From Prochlorococcus sp. AG-347-M15 (lineage in GTDB: Bacteria > Cyanobacteriota > Cyanobacteriia > PCC-6307 > Cyanobiaceae): a stretch of DNA of 64,000 nucleotides. How positions within the stretch are numbered: position 1 is the first letter of the stretch; every line of letters starts with the position of its first letter. Location: contig QCCS01000004.1 in assembly GCA_003281185.1 (NCBI GenBank), forward strand, positions 1 through 64,000, written 5' to 3'. The notes beneath the pieces are model-generated. The model was not told the DNA's origin, searched no databases, and saw nothing but the letters and a program-made list of their open reading frames with translations. Shown in pieces: positions 20,124 to 29,147 of the stretch. The position numbers and the translations under genes were made by a program.

Positions 20124-20945
20124 TTGTTGATTAAATTTCTTCAAGACGCCGCTGGTAAAGGTGATCTTGATCCATGGGATATTGATGTAATAAGTGTAAT
20201 TGATAGTTTTTTAGAGCAATACTCACACAATTACGAAAATACTTTGGATAGTAGAAGTTCATATCATAAGGATTTATCCGAGACAAGTGAGGCATTTTTT
20301 GCCGCTTCCGTGCTAGTGAATTTAAAAGCTCAAGTTTTGGAATCTGATGTTTTCAAAGAAAATTCTACAGATTTTGAAGATGGTTTTGATATGGATGATC
20401 AAGATTGGATTGATCAAGAATTTGATATTCCAAAATACCCTGAAAAATATCTAAGGCGAAGATCAATAGCACAGCCAATTCTTAAACGTACTACTACATT
20501 GGGTGAACTGGTAAGTCAATTAGAGTCTATTGCTGAAGTTATAGAAACTCAAGATCTTCTGCTCATGAAGAGAAAAAGAAATAGAAAATATTCCGATAGA
20601 GCTTTAATCTCTCAAGTGAAATCATTGGCACATCGTGAGAAGCTACCAGAAACAACAAAGGCATTAGGTCAATTTATTGATGGGTGGGAAAAAGCATTAC
20701 AGTGGACAGATTTTGAATGTTTAGTTGAAAAATGGCAAAAAGTTGTAAAAAATGATTTAGATAAAGATCGTCTTGGAGTTTTTTGGGCTTTGTTATTTTT
20801 AACATCAGAAAATAAAATTGAAATTAAACAAATTAATTCTTTATATGGTCCAATTCAAATTAAAAGAATAATTCCAGAAGGAGGTTTAGCTCAATTGCCT
20901 ATAGAAAATCTTGAGGATACAAGTACCTCTTCGTCTGTTGCGTAG
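20124..20945 (+). CDS. scpA: Segregation and condensation protein A (ScpA)
   Basis: ScpA is the kleisin that links SMC heads in the bacterial condensin complex. The domain pattern is clear: LIKFLQDAAGKGDLDPWDIDV at the N-terminus, SEAFFAASVLVNLKAQVLE (about 53-72) and a winged-helix end (VFWALLFLTSENKIEIKQ). The start is uncertain. TTG at 20124 gives 273 residues, yet the family resemblance seems to reach further up (LGPRLLIK, from 20112), where the frame is open to 20073 without ATG, GTG or TTG; ATA at 20079 is the only odd candidate. The true N-terminus may therefore lie upstream of the coordinates given. Confidence 0.85.
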   Translation: MLIKFLQDAAGKGDLDPWDIDVISVIDSFLEQYSHNYENTLDSRSSYHKDLSETSEAFFAASVLVNLKAQVLESDVFKENSTDFEDGFDMDDQDWIDQEFDIPKYPEKYLRRRSIAQPILKRTTTLGELVSQLESIAEVIETQDLLLMKRKRNRKYSDRALISQVKSLAHREKLPETTKALGQFIDGWEKALQWTDFECLVEKWQKVVKNDLDKDRLGVFWALLFLTSENKIEIKQINSLYGPIQIKRIIPEGGLAQLPIENLEDTSTSSSVA

Positions 20946-20964
20946 TAGCTTAATTGTAATAACG

Positions 20965-20984
20965 TATAATCTTTAAAAAAGAGG
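20965..20984 (+). promoter_or_regulatory. -10 box and ribosome-binding site of the nucleotidyltransferase gene
   Basis: A consensus TATAAT lies at 20965-20970. GAGG at 20981-20984 is a Shine-Dalgarno site ten bases before the ATG at 20995. No good -35 hexamer is seen at the right distance. If transcription starts here, the leader is only about 20 bases. Confidence 0.45.
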
Positions 20985-20994
20985 TTTTGAATTC

Positions 20995-22173
20995 ATGAAG
21001 GCAATGATACTTGCGGCAGGTAAAGGTACACGTGTTCAGCCCATAACTCATATTATACCTAAACCAATGATACCTATATTACAAAAACCTGTAATGGAGT
21101 TTCTTTTAGAACTCTTAAAAGAACATGGCTTTAAAGAAATAATGGTTAATGTCTCTCACCTTGCTGAAGAAATAGAAAATTACTTCAGAGATGGTCAAAG
21201 ATTCGGCGTGGAGATAGCATATAGTTTCGAAGGTAGAATTGAAGATGGGGAATTGATAGGAGATGCTTTGGGTTCCGCAGGAGGATTAAAAAAAATTCAG
21301 GATTTTCAACGATTTTTTGATGAAACTTTTGTTGTACTTTGTGGGGATGCTCTAGTTGATTTGGATTTGACTGAAGCAGTTAACAAACATAAGGAAAAAG
21401 GCGCAATTGCAAGCTTAATAACTAAAAAAGTTACCAGAGATCAAGTATCAAGTTATGGGGTAGTAGTTTCAGATGATAATGGTCGAATAAAGGCGTTTCA
21501 AGAAAAGCCTTCTGTAGAGAAAGCTTTAGGTGACTCAATTAATACAGGTATTTATCTTTTTGAACCTGAAATTTTTAATTACATTCCATCAGGAGAAAAA
21601 TTTGATATTGGAGCTGATCTATTTCCTAAACTTGTTGAAATGGATTTACCATTTTTTGCATTGCCAATGGATTTCGAATGGGTAGATATTGGAAAAGTTC
21701 CTGATTACTGGAGTGCTATACGTAGTGTATTGCAAGGTAAGGTAAGACAAGTAGAAATTCCTGGTAAAGAGATTAAACCTGGAGTTTTCACAGGTTTAAA
21801 TGTTGCTGCTAACTGGGACAAAGTTAATATAACTGGTCCAGTTTATATTGGTGGAATGACAAGAATAGAAGATGGTGCGACAATTATTGGACCTACAATG
21901 ATTGGCCCAAGTTGTTGTATTTGCGAAGGTGCAACAATTGATAATTCAATTATTTTTGATTATTCCAAAATTGGTAAAGGTGTTCGACTAGTAGATAAAT
22001 TAGTTTTTGGTCGTTACTGTGTGGGCAAAAATGGTGATCATTTTGATTTGCAAGATGCTTCATTAGATTGGTTGATTACAGATTCAAGGAGGTCTGATAT
22101 GACTGAGCCATCTCCACAGCAGAAGGCAATGGCTGAATTGTTGGGCACAGATTTGATTAATATTCCAGATTAA
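20995..22173 (+). CDS. Sugar-phosphate nucleotidyltransferase (GDP-mannose pyrophosphorylase-like)
   Basis: The enzyme joins a nucleotide to a sugar 1-phosphate. The N-terminal Rossmann-like domain (about 1-235) begins MKAMILAAGKGTRVQPIT, with the GxGTRxxPxT pyrophosphorylase loop at 9-18 and the KP..P loop after it; the GDALVDLD stretch near 115-122 binds metal. A left-handed beta-helix of hexapeptide repeats follows (about 255-340, with repeated I-G-P-type turns). The substrate cannot be told from sequence: mannose- or glucose-1-phosphate are both possible. Its last 17 bases overlap the end of metF on the other strand. Confidence 0.9.
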   Translation: MKAMILAAGKGTRVQPITHIIPKPMIPILQKPVMEFLLELLKEHGFKEIMVNVSHLAEEIENYFRDGQRFGVEIAYSFEGRIEDGELIGDALGSAGGLKKIQDFQRFFDETFVVLCGDALVDLDLTEAVNKHKEKGAIASLITKKVTRDQVSSYGVVVSDDNGRIKAFQEKPSVEKALGDSINTGIYLFEPEIFNYIPSGEKFDIGADLFPKLVEMDLPFFALPMDFEWVDIGKVPDYWSAIRSVLQGKVRQVEIPGKEIKPGVFTGLNVAANWDKVNITGPVYIGGMTRIEDGATIIGPTMIGPSCCICEGATIDNSIIFDYSKIGKGVRLVDKLVFGRYCVGKNGDHFDLQDASLDWLITDSRRSDMTEPSPQQKAMAELLGTDLINIPD

Positions 22174-23047
22174 TATCAGCTTTTTTTAGAATCTCGGGAA
22201 TTAAATGTTCTGCTTTAACAGCCATCAGATGAACACCATTTGCGATATTAATAAAATCTTGAGCTTGTTCAGCCGCAATTTGCATCCCCTCTTCTAAAGG
22301 TTCTTTGGCATCTTTGAGACGATTTAAAATACTGTCAGGGATGTTTGCTCCTGGGACGAATTTATTTATAAAGAGAGCATTTTTGTAAGACTTTAATAGA
22401 AATACCCCTGCAATTACAGGAATTTCAAGCGGTTTGCTAATTTTTTCACAAAATTCTATTAAATTTTCTCTTTCCATAACCATTTGAGTTTGTATGAATC
22501 GAGCCCCTGCTTCTTTTTTCTTTATTATTCTATTTTTTAAACTTTTGTAATTTTTGCAACTCGGATCTGCTGCGGCCCCTGAAAAAATAAATGTTTTTTC
22601 ATCGGAGAGTTGGCCAAAAGTTGGATCAATTCCATTATTGAAGGCCTGAATTTGTTTCAGCAATCTAACTGACTCGAACTCATGAACCGCTTTTGAATTT
22701 TGCTGATCCCCGGCTTTCACTGAATCACCTGTGATGCATAAAATGTTTTTAATTCCTAAGGCGTTTGCTCCTAGAATGTCAGATTGTAAAGCAATTTTAT
22801 TACGATCTCTGCATGATATCTGCATTATTGGTTCTATCCCATTTTCCAGTAATAGTTTGGACATTGCTAAGCTACACATTCTCATTACAGCTCTGCTCCC
22901 GTCAGTAATGTTAACAGCATGTACCTTATCTTTCAAAAGTTGTGCTATCTTAAGAGATCTTATGGGGCTTCCACCTCTAGGCGGCATTAACTCTGCTGTA
23001 ATCACTTTGGATTTTTTTTCTAAAGTCTGTTGAAGTTTTGATTTCAA
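22157..23047 (-). CDS. metF: Methylenetetrahydrofolate reductase family protein (MetF-like)
   Basis: MetF reduces 5,10-methylene-THF to 5-methyl-THF for methionine synthesis. The 296-residue TIM-barrel flavoprotein has the conserved PPRGGS opening (22-27), the ITGDS loop near 105-109 and QTQMV near 192-196, where flavin and folate bind. The start is TTG at 23047; going upstream a stop appears before any ATG. Some cyanobacterial members act with ferredoxin rather than NADH; this is not resolved here. It overlaps the nucleotidyltransferase gene at the 3' end and is divergent from pedR. Confidence 0.9.
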   Translation of the reverse strand: MKSKLQQTLEKKSKVITAELMPPRGGSPIRSLKIAQLLKDKVHAVNITDGSRAVMRMCSLAMSKLLLENGIEPIMQISCRDRNKIALQSDILGANALGIKNILCITGDSVKAGDQQNSKAVHEFESVRLLKQIQAFNNGIDPTFGQLSDEKTFIFSGAAADPSCKNYKSLKNRIIKKKEAGARFIQTQMVMERENLIEFCEKISKPLEIPVIAGVFLLKSYKNALFINKFVPGANIPDSILNRLKDAKEPLEEGMQIAAEQAQDFINIANGVHLMAVKAEHLIPEILKKADINLEY

Positions 23048-23124
23048 TTGCTTTTGTTTCCTACTTAGTTAACAAGGGTAGTGAGATTGCTAAACTTAAT
23101 TAATATAAAAAAGGAACTGTTTAA

Positions 23125-23403
23125 ATGCAAATGGTTGAAGAAGAAGTAAACAACATTGATATGATGGGTCTCTCCTCAAGAGAGATGGAAATCATTGATC
23201 TCGTAGCTGATGGGCTTACCAATCAAGAAATTGCAGTAAAACTTACTATTAGTAAAAGAACTGTTGATAATCATGTAAGTAATATGTTTACTAAAACAGG
23301 CTCTAAAAATAGAGTGGCACTTTTAAATTGGGCAATGGATAATGGCAAAATTTGTAGAGATGGTTTTAATTGTTGTACCCTTCCAGATTCTGATCAAGAT
23401 TAA
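23125..23403 (+). CDS. pedR: PedR-like small LuxR-type redox regulator
   Basis: This 92-residue protein is a lone LuxR/NarL helix-turn-helix (about 15-73: LSSREMEIIDLVADGLTNQE, then SKRTVDNHVSNMF). In size and in the Cys-bearing tail KICRDGFNCC (Cys77, Cys83, Cys84) it resembles PedR (Ssl0564) of Synechocystis, which senses photosynthetic electron flow through thioredoxin and a tail cysteine. Which Cys is equivalent here is not certain. A good Shine-Dalgarno AAGGA lies at 23111-23115, nine bases before the ATG. The last 38 bases overlap a small gene on the other strand. Confidence 0.85.
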   Translation: MQMVEEEVNNIDMMGLSSREMEIIDLVADGLTNQEIAVKLTISKRTVDNHVSNMFTKTGSKNRVALLNWAMDNGKICRDGFNCCTLPDSDQD

Positions 23404-23551
23404 TATCATTTACTTCTTTTGTTTCGTTAGCTAGATCCATTAAACAATAGTTTGTAATACCTAATTCGAAAAGTTCAGCATATGCAATACATGCATCTTT
23501 GTCTGAATCAACGAATCTCAATATTCCTTCTTTGTCGTAAAGGCCGTACAT
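23366..23551 (-). CDS. Small conserved picocyanobacterial protein, unknown function
   Basis: I do not know the function. The 61-residue sequence begins MYGLYDKEGILRFVDSDKDA, a pattern I recall in other marine picocyanobacteria (YGLYD..G.LRFV.SD.EAC.AYA.LF.L), so it is likely real. It has no signal peptide or membrane segment. Its last 38 bases run opposite the end of pedR, a longer convergent overlap than elsewhere in this window. Confidence 0.75.
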   Translation of the reverse strand: MYGLYDKEGILRFVDSDKDACIAYAELFELGITNYCLMDLANETKEVNDINLDQNLEGYNN

Positions 23552-23616
23552 CTGAAGAAAATAAAAATTACTTTGCTGAAATATAAAAAAATATAAAGGA
23601 TAAGTGGTACTTTTGA

Positions 23617-24114
23617 CTAGTTACTTTTGAAAGTTTTCAAATAGTCTTCTCTCCAATGTGAAAAAGGATTGTTAGCGAGATTGAAATTGGAGTAATGGGT
23701 CAACCCAGTAATCTCTTTTGAAATAAAAGATGGTAGCAATAAATCCTCATCTTCATTGGAAAGTTCAATTTCTGCAATTTCAAGTGGATAATTTTTTTCT
23801 TTAAAGCAATCTATAATCCAGGATTTTTTTTCAACTTTTAAAAAGAATCTTTCTTTTTTTATTGTATTTGAAAGGTTTGACATTATTGTTTCACCATCTT
23901 TTTGCGGAATGGAGTATTCAAACTCAAAGTTCGTAAAGCCCTCGATATGTTTTTTGAGAGCAATTTTAAAGTCTTTTCCGTTAAATCTTATCCTTATAAT
24001 CCAACCATCTAAGCTTTTTGATAAGTATCCTTGTTCAATAAAAATTTTTTTGGTGATGAATTCTTTCCACTTATCATTTTTTATAAGAAATCTTCTTTCT
24101 ATCTCTAAGGCCAT
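23617..24114 (-). CDS. CYTH-domain triphosphate tunnel protein
   Basis: CYTH proteins bind triphosphates or polyphosphate in a beta-barrel tunnel; bacterial members are often inorganic triphosphatases, though old annotation says adenylate cyclase. The signature EIERRFLI at residues 4-11 is the ExExR/K metal-binding motif, followed by IEQGYLS (about 26-32) and alternating charged strands (IRIRFNGKDFKIALKKH). The 165 residues fit a single-domain member. Its ATG comes straight after the nadK stop, so the two are probably coupled, which places it beside an enzyme using ATP or polyphosphate. Confidence 0.88.
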   Translation of the reverse strand: MALEIERRFLIKNDKWKEFITKKIFIEQGYLSKSLDGWIIRIRFNGKDFKIALKKHIEGFTNFEFEYSIPQKDGETIMSNLSNTIKKERFFLKVEKKSWIIDCFKEKNYPLEIAEIELSNEDEDLLLPSFISKEITGLTHYSNFNLANNPFSHWREDYLKTFKSN

Positions 24115-25026
24115 TTAATTTTTGAAGTTTTTTTGAGATAAATCACCTTTCCAATCTAGTTTTTTTATTAGGGTACTATAGTAACTTTTGCTTTTTTTAA
24201 ACTTTATTATTTTGCAAGGCGATTGCCCTTGTTTGATCTCACAATAATAAGTTTCCTTAATAGTCATACATTTTGAACCGTCCCTCCATAATTTAATTTC
24301 CCCTTTACTTTTTTTTACAGGTTTAATAATTACCTTACTTGTATTAGGTACAACTATTGGTCTACTAGCCAAACTCATCGGGCATATAGGATTTATTATC
24401 ATTGCATCAATACTAGGGTGTACTATTGGACCTCCTGCAGCCATTGAATAGGCTGTTGAGCCAGTAGATGTAGATATGATTAATCCATCACCTTTATATT
24501 CATTTACCTTCTCGTTATCTATTTCAATTTGTATTTGGTTGGTAGGAGAAATGTCTTCTTCAACAGATTTAAAATAAAAATCATTTAAGGCGTCGTAGCT
24601 TTTTAGAATCTTTTTCTCAGAACTTGTCCCCTCAATACAAACATTGCAATTTAATCTATTACGAAAGTCAATTAAATATTCTTCGTTTTCAAGGATTTCA
24701 ATAAAAGATTTGTCAAATAAAAATTCTTTCTCTTGAGTAAGAAACCCCAAATTGCCTCCAATATTAATACTCAATAAAGGAATATCATAATCGGCTAATG
24801 CATTTGCACATTTAAGGAAGGTTCCATCTCCACCAAGAACTATGCCAATATTTGGTTGTGATTCTGAATTAGAAAGATATTTTTCAATTTCATCTTTATG
24901 AAAATCACTTTCAATCCTTTTTGATTTAATATTTTTTGCTTTAAGAACTTCTTCACAGAATTTTGAAGCCTCAAGAGCTATAGAACTATCTGAACGATAT
25001 ACAATGAGCACTAATGAAAGTTTCAT
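24115..25026 (-). CDS. nadK: NAD kinase
   Basis: NAD kinase makes NADP from NAD. The GGDGT motif (65-69) and the conserved [18 protein letters not shown] region (about 191-208) are intact; 303 residues is a usual size. The gene follows ndhE after 9 bases and its stop abuts the CYTH ATG, so it probably belongs to the end of the ndhA-I-G-E transcript. The first domain ([20 protein letters not shown]) matches one of the two cyanobacterial NAD kinase types; I do not know whether a second copy exists outside the window. Confidence 0.95.
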   Translation of the reverse strand: MKLSLVLIVYRSDSSIALEASKFCEEVLKAKNIKSKRIESDFHKDEIEKYLSNSESQPNIGIVLGGDGTFLKCANALADYDIPLLSINIGGNLGFLTQEKEFLFDKSFIEILENEEYLIDFRNRLNCNVCIEGTSSEKKILKSYDALNDFYFKSVEEDISPTNQIQIEIDNEKVNEYKGDGLIISTSTGSTAYSMAAGGPIVHPSIDAMIINPICPMSLASRPIVVPNTSKVIIKPVKKSKGEIKLWRDGSKCMTIKETYYCEIKQGQSPCKIIKFKKSKSYYSTLIKKLDWKGDLSQKNFKN

Positions 25027-25035
25027 TTAATGCTT

Positions 25036-25356
25036 TTACCATTTTAATAAATTAAAACTTTCCATATCTACAGTTACCCTATTCCTATAAAGAGATAATA
25101 ATATAGCTAATCCAACGGCTGCTTCTGCGGCAGCAACAGTAATCACAAAAATTGTAAAAACTTGTCCTTGAATTAAATTATTATCAATATAGGAAGAAAA
25201 CGCCATCAAGTTTATATTTACTGCATTGAGCATTAATTCAATGCTCATAAGAACTCTGACTGCATTTCTGCTATTTAATAATCCCCAAATACCAATGCAA
25301 AATAGTGCTGAAGAAACTATTAAAAAAGCTTGAAGAGGAATTGATTCTAAATTCAT
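25036..25356 (-). CDS. ndhE: NDH-1 subunit 4L (NdhE)
   Basis: NdhE (NuoK) is a small membrane subunit that holds buried Glu residues for proton transfer. The 106 residues make three membrane segments, with [17 protein letters not shown] (Glu40 region) and [13 protein letters not shown] (second Glu) both present. It is the last ndh gene of the cluster ndhA-I-G-E, and lies 18 bases after ndhG. Confidence 0.96.
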   Translation of the reverse strand: MNLESIPLQAFLIVSSALFCIGIWGLLNSRNAVRVLMSIELMLNAVNINLMAFSSYIDNNLIQGQVFTIFVITVAAAEAAVGLAILLSLYRNRVTVDMESFNLLKW

Positions 25357-25374
25357 AATAAGAAACTCAAAAGG

Positions 25375-25974
25375 TTAATTTTTATTTGTAAGTAATGGTT
25401 CTGATGATTTTTCAATTAACTCTTGATCAACAGGCAGTCCTGTCGAAATATCTTTGCTCATTACATCTCTTCTAGCTAAAACGATAGCTCCAATCATTGC
25501 CATTAAAAGTAAGACTGAAGCTACTTCAAATGGGAGTAAATAATCACTAAAAAGATGTTCACCAATCCTAATAGTTGATTCTTCTCCAATAGAGTTTTGA
25601 GGACTTGATAGGCTCCATACCTTTGTCAAGTCAACTCTTATTAAAAGGCTTAGAAGGGTTAAACATATCGATGTTGATATAACTCTTCTCGATTTAATGT
25701 CATTGATAGGCTTTAAATCTTCTTTTTTATTGACTAGCATTATTGCAAAAATTATTAATACATTCACTGCACCCACATAAACTAAAACTTGTGCTGCAGC
25801 AACAAAACTTGCATTTAAGAGAAGATATAATCCTGCAACACTCATGAAAACTCCACCAAGTAGAAAGGCTGAATAAACAATACTTTCGAGCAACACAACA
25901 CCAAGTGCTCCAATAAGGACAACTAAAGATAAAACTGTAAAACAAATAAATTGTGTTGTTATTGCAATGGACAT
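25375..25974 (-). CDS. ndhG: NDH-1 subunit 6 (NdhG)
   Basis: NdhG (NuoJ) is a five-helix membrane subunit near the quinone end of the NDH-1 membrane arm. The 199 residues show the pattern LIGALGVVLLESIVYSAFLLGGVFMSVAGLYLLLNASFVAAAQVLVYVGAVNVLIIFAIMLV cut into helices (positions about 20-85), then two more helices; the Tyr/Gly-rich third helix is typical. The C-terminal 40 residues are hydrophilic. It lies 13 bases after ndhI. Confidence 0.95.
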   Translation of the reverse strand: MSIAITTQFICFTVLSLVVLIGALGVVLLESIVYSAFLLGGVFMSVAGLYLLLNASFVAAAQVLVYVGAVNVLIIFAIMLVNKKEDLKPINDIKSRRVISTSICLTLLSLLIRVDLTKVWSLSSPQNSIGEESTIRIGEHLFSDYLLPFEVASVLLLMAMIGAIVLARRDVMSKDISTGLPVDQELIEKSSEPLLTNKN

Positions 25975-25987
25975 AAATTATGGAAAA

Positions 25988-26614
25988 TTAATTAGTTGGA
26001 TTAGAAACTTTATCTTTATTTTCATTGGATTCAGGCCTCATCCAATCATAAACTTCTTCCGGTAATTTACCAACTCTTGCATCTGAAGCTGGGATTTCAT
26101 GAGGGTCCATGACATCTTTAGGAAGATAGGCAAGTTCTCTTAGAGGTTTAACTGATGGATCAGTAGTAACGTTTGTAGGTAGTCTACCAAGTGCGACATT
26201 ATCGAAATTTAAATTGTGCCTGTCAAAAGTAGCTAATTCATATTCTTCGGTCATTGACAGACAATTAGTTGGACAATATTCAACACAATTTCCGCAAAAA
26301 ATACAAACTCCAAAATCTATTGAATAATTTCTAAGTTCCTTTTTTTTTGTTTCTTTATTCATTACCCAATCAACCACTGGTAGATTTATGGGACATACTC
26401 TCACGCAAACTTCACAAGCAATACATTTATCAAATTCATAATGTATCCTTCCTCTATATCTTTCAGAAGGTATTAATTTTTCATATGGATATTGAACAGT
26501 AACAGGTCTTCTTCGAAGATGGTCAAAAGTTACCGATATACCATTGTATAAATATTTGCCAGCATTAAATGCTTCTTTGATATAGCTATTTATTTGTTGA
26601 AGGAAATTGTTCAT
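25988..26614 (-). CDS. ndhI: NDH-1 subunit I (NdhI), two [4Fe-4S] clusters
   Basis: NdhI carries electrons through the hydrophilic arm of NDH-1 towards plastoquinone. Two ferredoxin-type motifs are intact: [12 protein letters not shown] (about 64-75) and [12 protein letters not shown] (about 103-114). The length of 208 and the C-terminal extension ([24 protein letters not shown]) match cyanobacterial NdhI. It stands 68 bases after ndhA and before ndhG. Confidence 0.97.
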   Translation of the reverse strand: MNNFLQQINSYIKEAFNAGKYLYNGISVTFDHLRRRPVTVQYPYEKLIPSERYRGRIHYEFDKCIACEVCVRVCPINLPVVDWVMNKETKKKELRNYSIDFGVCIFCGNCVEYCPTNCLSMTEEYELATFDRHNLNFDNVALGRLPTNVTTDPSVKPLRELAYLPKDVMDPHEIPASDARVGKLPEEVYDWMRPESNENKDKVSNPTN

Positions 26615-26682
26615 TTCGAAAAATTTACTTAGTTATTTTATTTTAGTGGAATAATTTTGGATTTAAGTATTTTTACTTAAAT

Positions 26683-27801
26683 TTAACCACCAAAGAATTG
26701 CGGAAAAGCAAGTTTTAATCCTGCTGTTATCAAAAGATTAGCAAGAGAAATTGGCAGAAGAAACTTCCATCCTAGATCTAAGAGTTGATCTATTCTTACT
26801 CTAGGAGTTGTCCAACGTAGTAATATTGCAATAAAAACTAAAAGATATGCTTTCAATACAGTCATTACAATTCCTATTGATGCAGTGAAAACCTGAATAA
26901 AGGGTGCATTAATAGGTAAATTAAGCAACTTAGCTATTAATTCAACTGGAATAGGAAAACCCCATCCTCCCAAATAAAGTATTGATACTAATAAAGCGGA
27001 AAGAATTAAATTAATGTAACTACCCAGGTAGAACAATGCGAATTTCATTCCCGCATATTCGGTTTGATATCCTGCAACTAATTCTTCTTCAGCTTCGGGT
27101 AAGTCAAATGGAAGTCTCTCACATTCTGCAAGAGCACAAATCCAAAATACTATAAAGCCAACTGGTTGTCTCCATATATTCCAACTTAGGATTCCAGCAC
27201 TACTTTGTTGGTTAACAATGTCTACCGTGCTTAGCGAATTTGTCATTAGTACGATAGCCAGTACTGATAAAGCTAAAGGTATCTCGTAACTTATTGATTG
27301 AGCTGCTGCTCTTAATCCTCCTAACAATGAATATTTATTGTTTGATGCATATCCGCTCATAAGAAGCCCAATTGGCTGGATACTGCTTAAAGCGATCCAC
27401 AGGAAAATTCCAATACCAACGTTACTTATTAGAAGATTTTGTCCAAAAGGAACAATTAGCCAGGAGAGAATTACTGGGACAAGAACTAATATAGGTCCTG
27501 CTGTAAAGAGAATTCCATCTGCTTTAGCAGGAATAATATCCTCTTTGACAAGTAGCTTAAGACCATCTGCAATTGGTTGAAGTACGCCAAGCGCTCCAGC
27601 ATATTCTGGACCTATTCTTTGTTGTGCAGCAGCAGATATTTTTCTTTCAAGCCAAACTGTTACTAAAACACCAACAACTGCCGCTACTAAAACTAATAGC
27701 ATGGGTAGGGGAAGCCAAATTATATGAGCAATTTCGCTGGAGAGGCCAAAACCTTTTAAGAATTCATTAAAACTATATTCGAGATCTAATCCGTATTCCA
27801 A
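26683..27801 (-). CDS. ndhA: NDH-1 subunit 1 (NdhA)
   Basis: NdhA (NuoH) is the membrane subunit that forms the quinone-binding site with NdhH and NdhK. The 372 residues show eight membrane segments and the marker sequences [19 protein letters not shown] (about 51-69) and [22 protein letters not shown]. The start is TTG at 27801, giving [11 protein letters not shown], which agrees with remembered Prochlorococcus NdhA. It heads the ndhA-I-G-E cluster and follows gltA by 75 bases. Confidence 0.96.
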   Translation of the reverse strand: MEYGLDLEYSFNEFLKGFGLSSEIAHIIWLPLPMLLVLVAAVVGVLVTVWLERKISAAAQQRIGPEYAGALGVLQPIADGLKLLVKEDIIPAKADGILFTAGPILVLVPVILSWLIVPFGQNLLISNVGIGIFLWIALSSIQPIGLLMSGYASNNKYSLLGGLRAAAQSISYEIPLALSVLAIVLMTNSLSTVDIVNQQSSAGILSWNIWRQPVGFIVFWICALAECERLPFDLPEAEEELVAGYQTEYAGMKFALFYLGSYINLILSALLVSILYLGGWGFPIPVELIAKLLNLPINAPFIQVFTASIGIVMTVLKAYLLVFIAILLRWTTPRVRIDQLLDLGWKFLLPISLANLLITAGLKLAFPQFFGG

Positions 27802-27876
27802 AATTTTTTTGTTATTTACTTAATAGATTAACTCTTCAAATACAATATGTGTGTTTTTTATGAAAAGCTGCAAATA

Positions 27877-29022
27877 TTATTCTCTGTTTTCTAGGCTGAT
27901 CCAATCTCTTGGTGCTGAACCTGTGTATATTTGCGATGGTCTGAAAATTCTATTTGCTCCAAGTTGTTCTCTCCAATGAGCTAACCAACCAGCCACTCTA
28001 GATATGGCAAAAATTGGAGTAAATAAATCACGAGGAATACCAAGTTTTCTATAAACAAGACCAGAATAAAAGTCTACGTTAGGGAATATACCCTTAGGGC
28101 CAAGTCTTGGTATTGCCTCTGCCTCAAGTGATTTAGCAACTTCATACATTTCATCTGCTCCAAATCTAATAAAAAGCTCTTCTGCCAGTTTTTGAAGAAT
28201 TATTGCTCTTGGATCTTTGACTTTATATTCTCTGTGGCCGAAGCCCATTATCTTACTTTTATTTTTTATCGCGTTATCTAAAAAAGCTCCAGCATTTTCT
28301 GGGTTTTTAATCTCTTCTAACATTGCAATAACATCCTCATTTGCCCCTCCATGCAGTGGACCTGCAAGGGTTCCTACTGCAGAGGCGATCACAGCATATG
28401 GGTCTGTAAGGGTGCTTGCAGTCACTCTAGCGCTAAATGTACTTGCGTTTAAACTATGTTCGGCATGTAGAATTAAGCACCTATCAAAAACTTTTGCGGC
28501 TATAGGATCTTGTTCTTTTTCAGTCAACATGTAAAGAAAATTTGATGAGTAAGTTAGATCATCTCTAGGTTGAATTGGGTCTTGTCCTTTTCTAATAAGT
28601 TGAAACGCTGCAATCATTGTTGGTATTTTTGCTATTAGCCTTATGACTGCGTTGTAGATATAATTAGGATCATCTATTGCTCTACGCGAATAGAAGAGCC
28701 CCAGAGAAGCCGCACTAGATTGAAGAGCATCCATAGGATGACCGGTTGCAGGGAAACATTTCATCATGTCTCTGACTCTAAAACTTAATCTTCGATGCAT
28801 CTGAACTTCTTGTTCGAAATCTCTTAGTTGAATAGCTGTGGGTAATTCACCCCAAATCAATAGGTAAGCAGTTTCTAAAAAACTGCTTTTTTTCGATAGT
28901 TCCTCAATGGAATAGCCTCTGTACAATAATTTACCTTTGTTGCCGTCAATATCACATATAGATGAATTAGTAACTGGGACACCCTCTAATCCTGGTTTTA
29001 AAATTAGTTTGTTACTATCCAA
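27877..29022 (-). CDS. gltA: Citrate synthase
   Basis: Citrate synthase joins acetyl-CoA and oxaloacetate; in cyanobacteria it feeds 2-oxoglutarate for nitrogen assimilation. The catalytic residues are visible in LHAEHSLNAS, PLHGGANED and GFGHREYKVKDPRA. The length of 381 fits the short bacterial type. The start is TTG at 29022 (MDSNKLILKPG); a stop lies four codons upstream with no ATG between. It is upstream of ndhA and in the same direction. Confidence 0.96.
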   Translation of the reverse strand: MDSNKLILKPGLEGVPVTNSSICDIDGNKGKLLYRGYSIEELSKKSSFLETAYLLIWGELPTAIQLRDFEQEVQMHRRLSFRVRDMMKCFPATGHPMDALQSSAASLGLFYSRRAIDDPNYIYNAVIRLIAKIPTMIAAFQLIRKGQDPIQPRDDLTYSSNFLYMLTEKEQDPIAAKVFDRCLILHAEHSLNASTFSARVTASTLTDPYAVIASAVGTLAGPLHGGANEDVIAMLEEIKNPENAGAFLDNAIKNKSKIMGFGHREYKVKDPRAIILQKLAEELFIRFGADEMYEVAKSLEAEAIPRLGPKGIFPNVDFYSGLVYRKLGIPRDLFTPIFAISRVAGWLAHWREQLGANRIFRPSQIYTGSAPRDWISLENRE

Positions 29023-29147
29023 TTGCTTAATTCAATATCAAATACTTATAGATTAAAGATAGTCAAATAATTTTTAATTAACCACAAGATATTAACTTCG
29101 CAAAAAATTAAAATGATTGTTTTTGAAGCTTGTTTGAATAAATTAAT

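Noticed and set aside
25727..25945. Cys-rich minus-strand frame inside ndhG
   Set aside because: The many Cys and Phe come from reading membrane-helix codons in the wrong frame.
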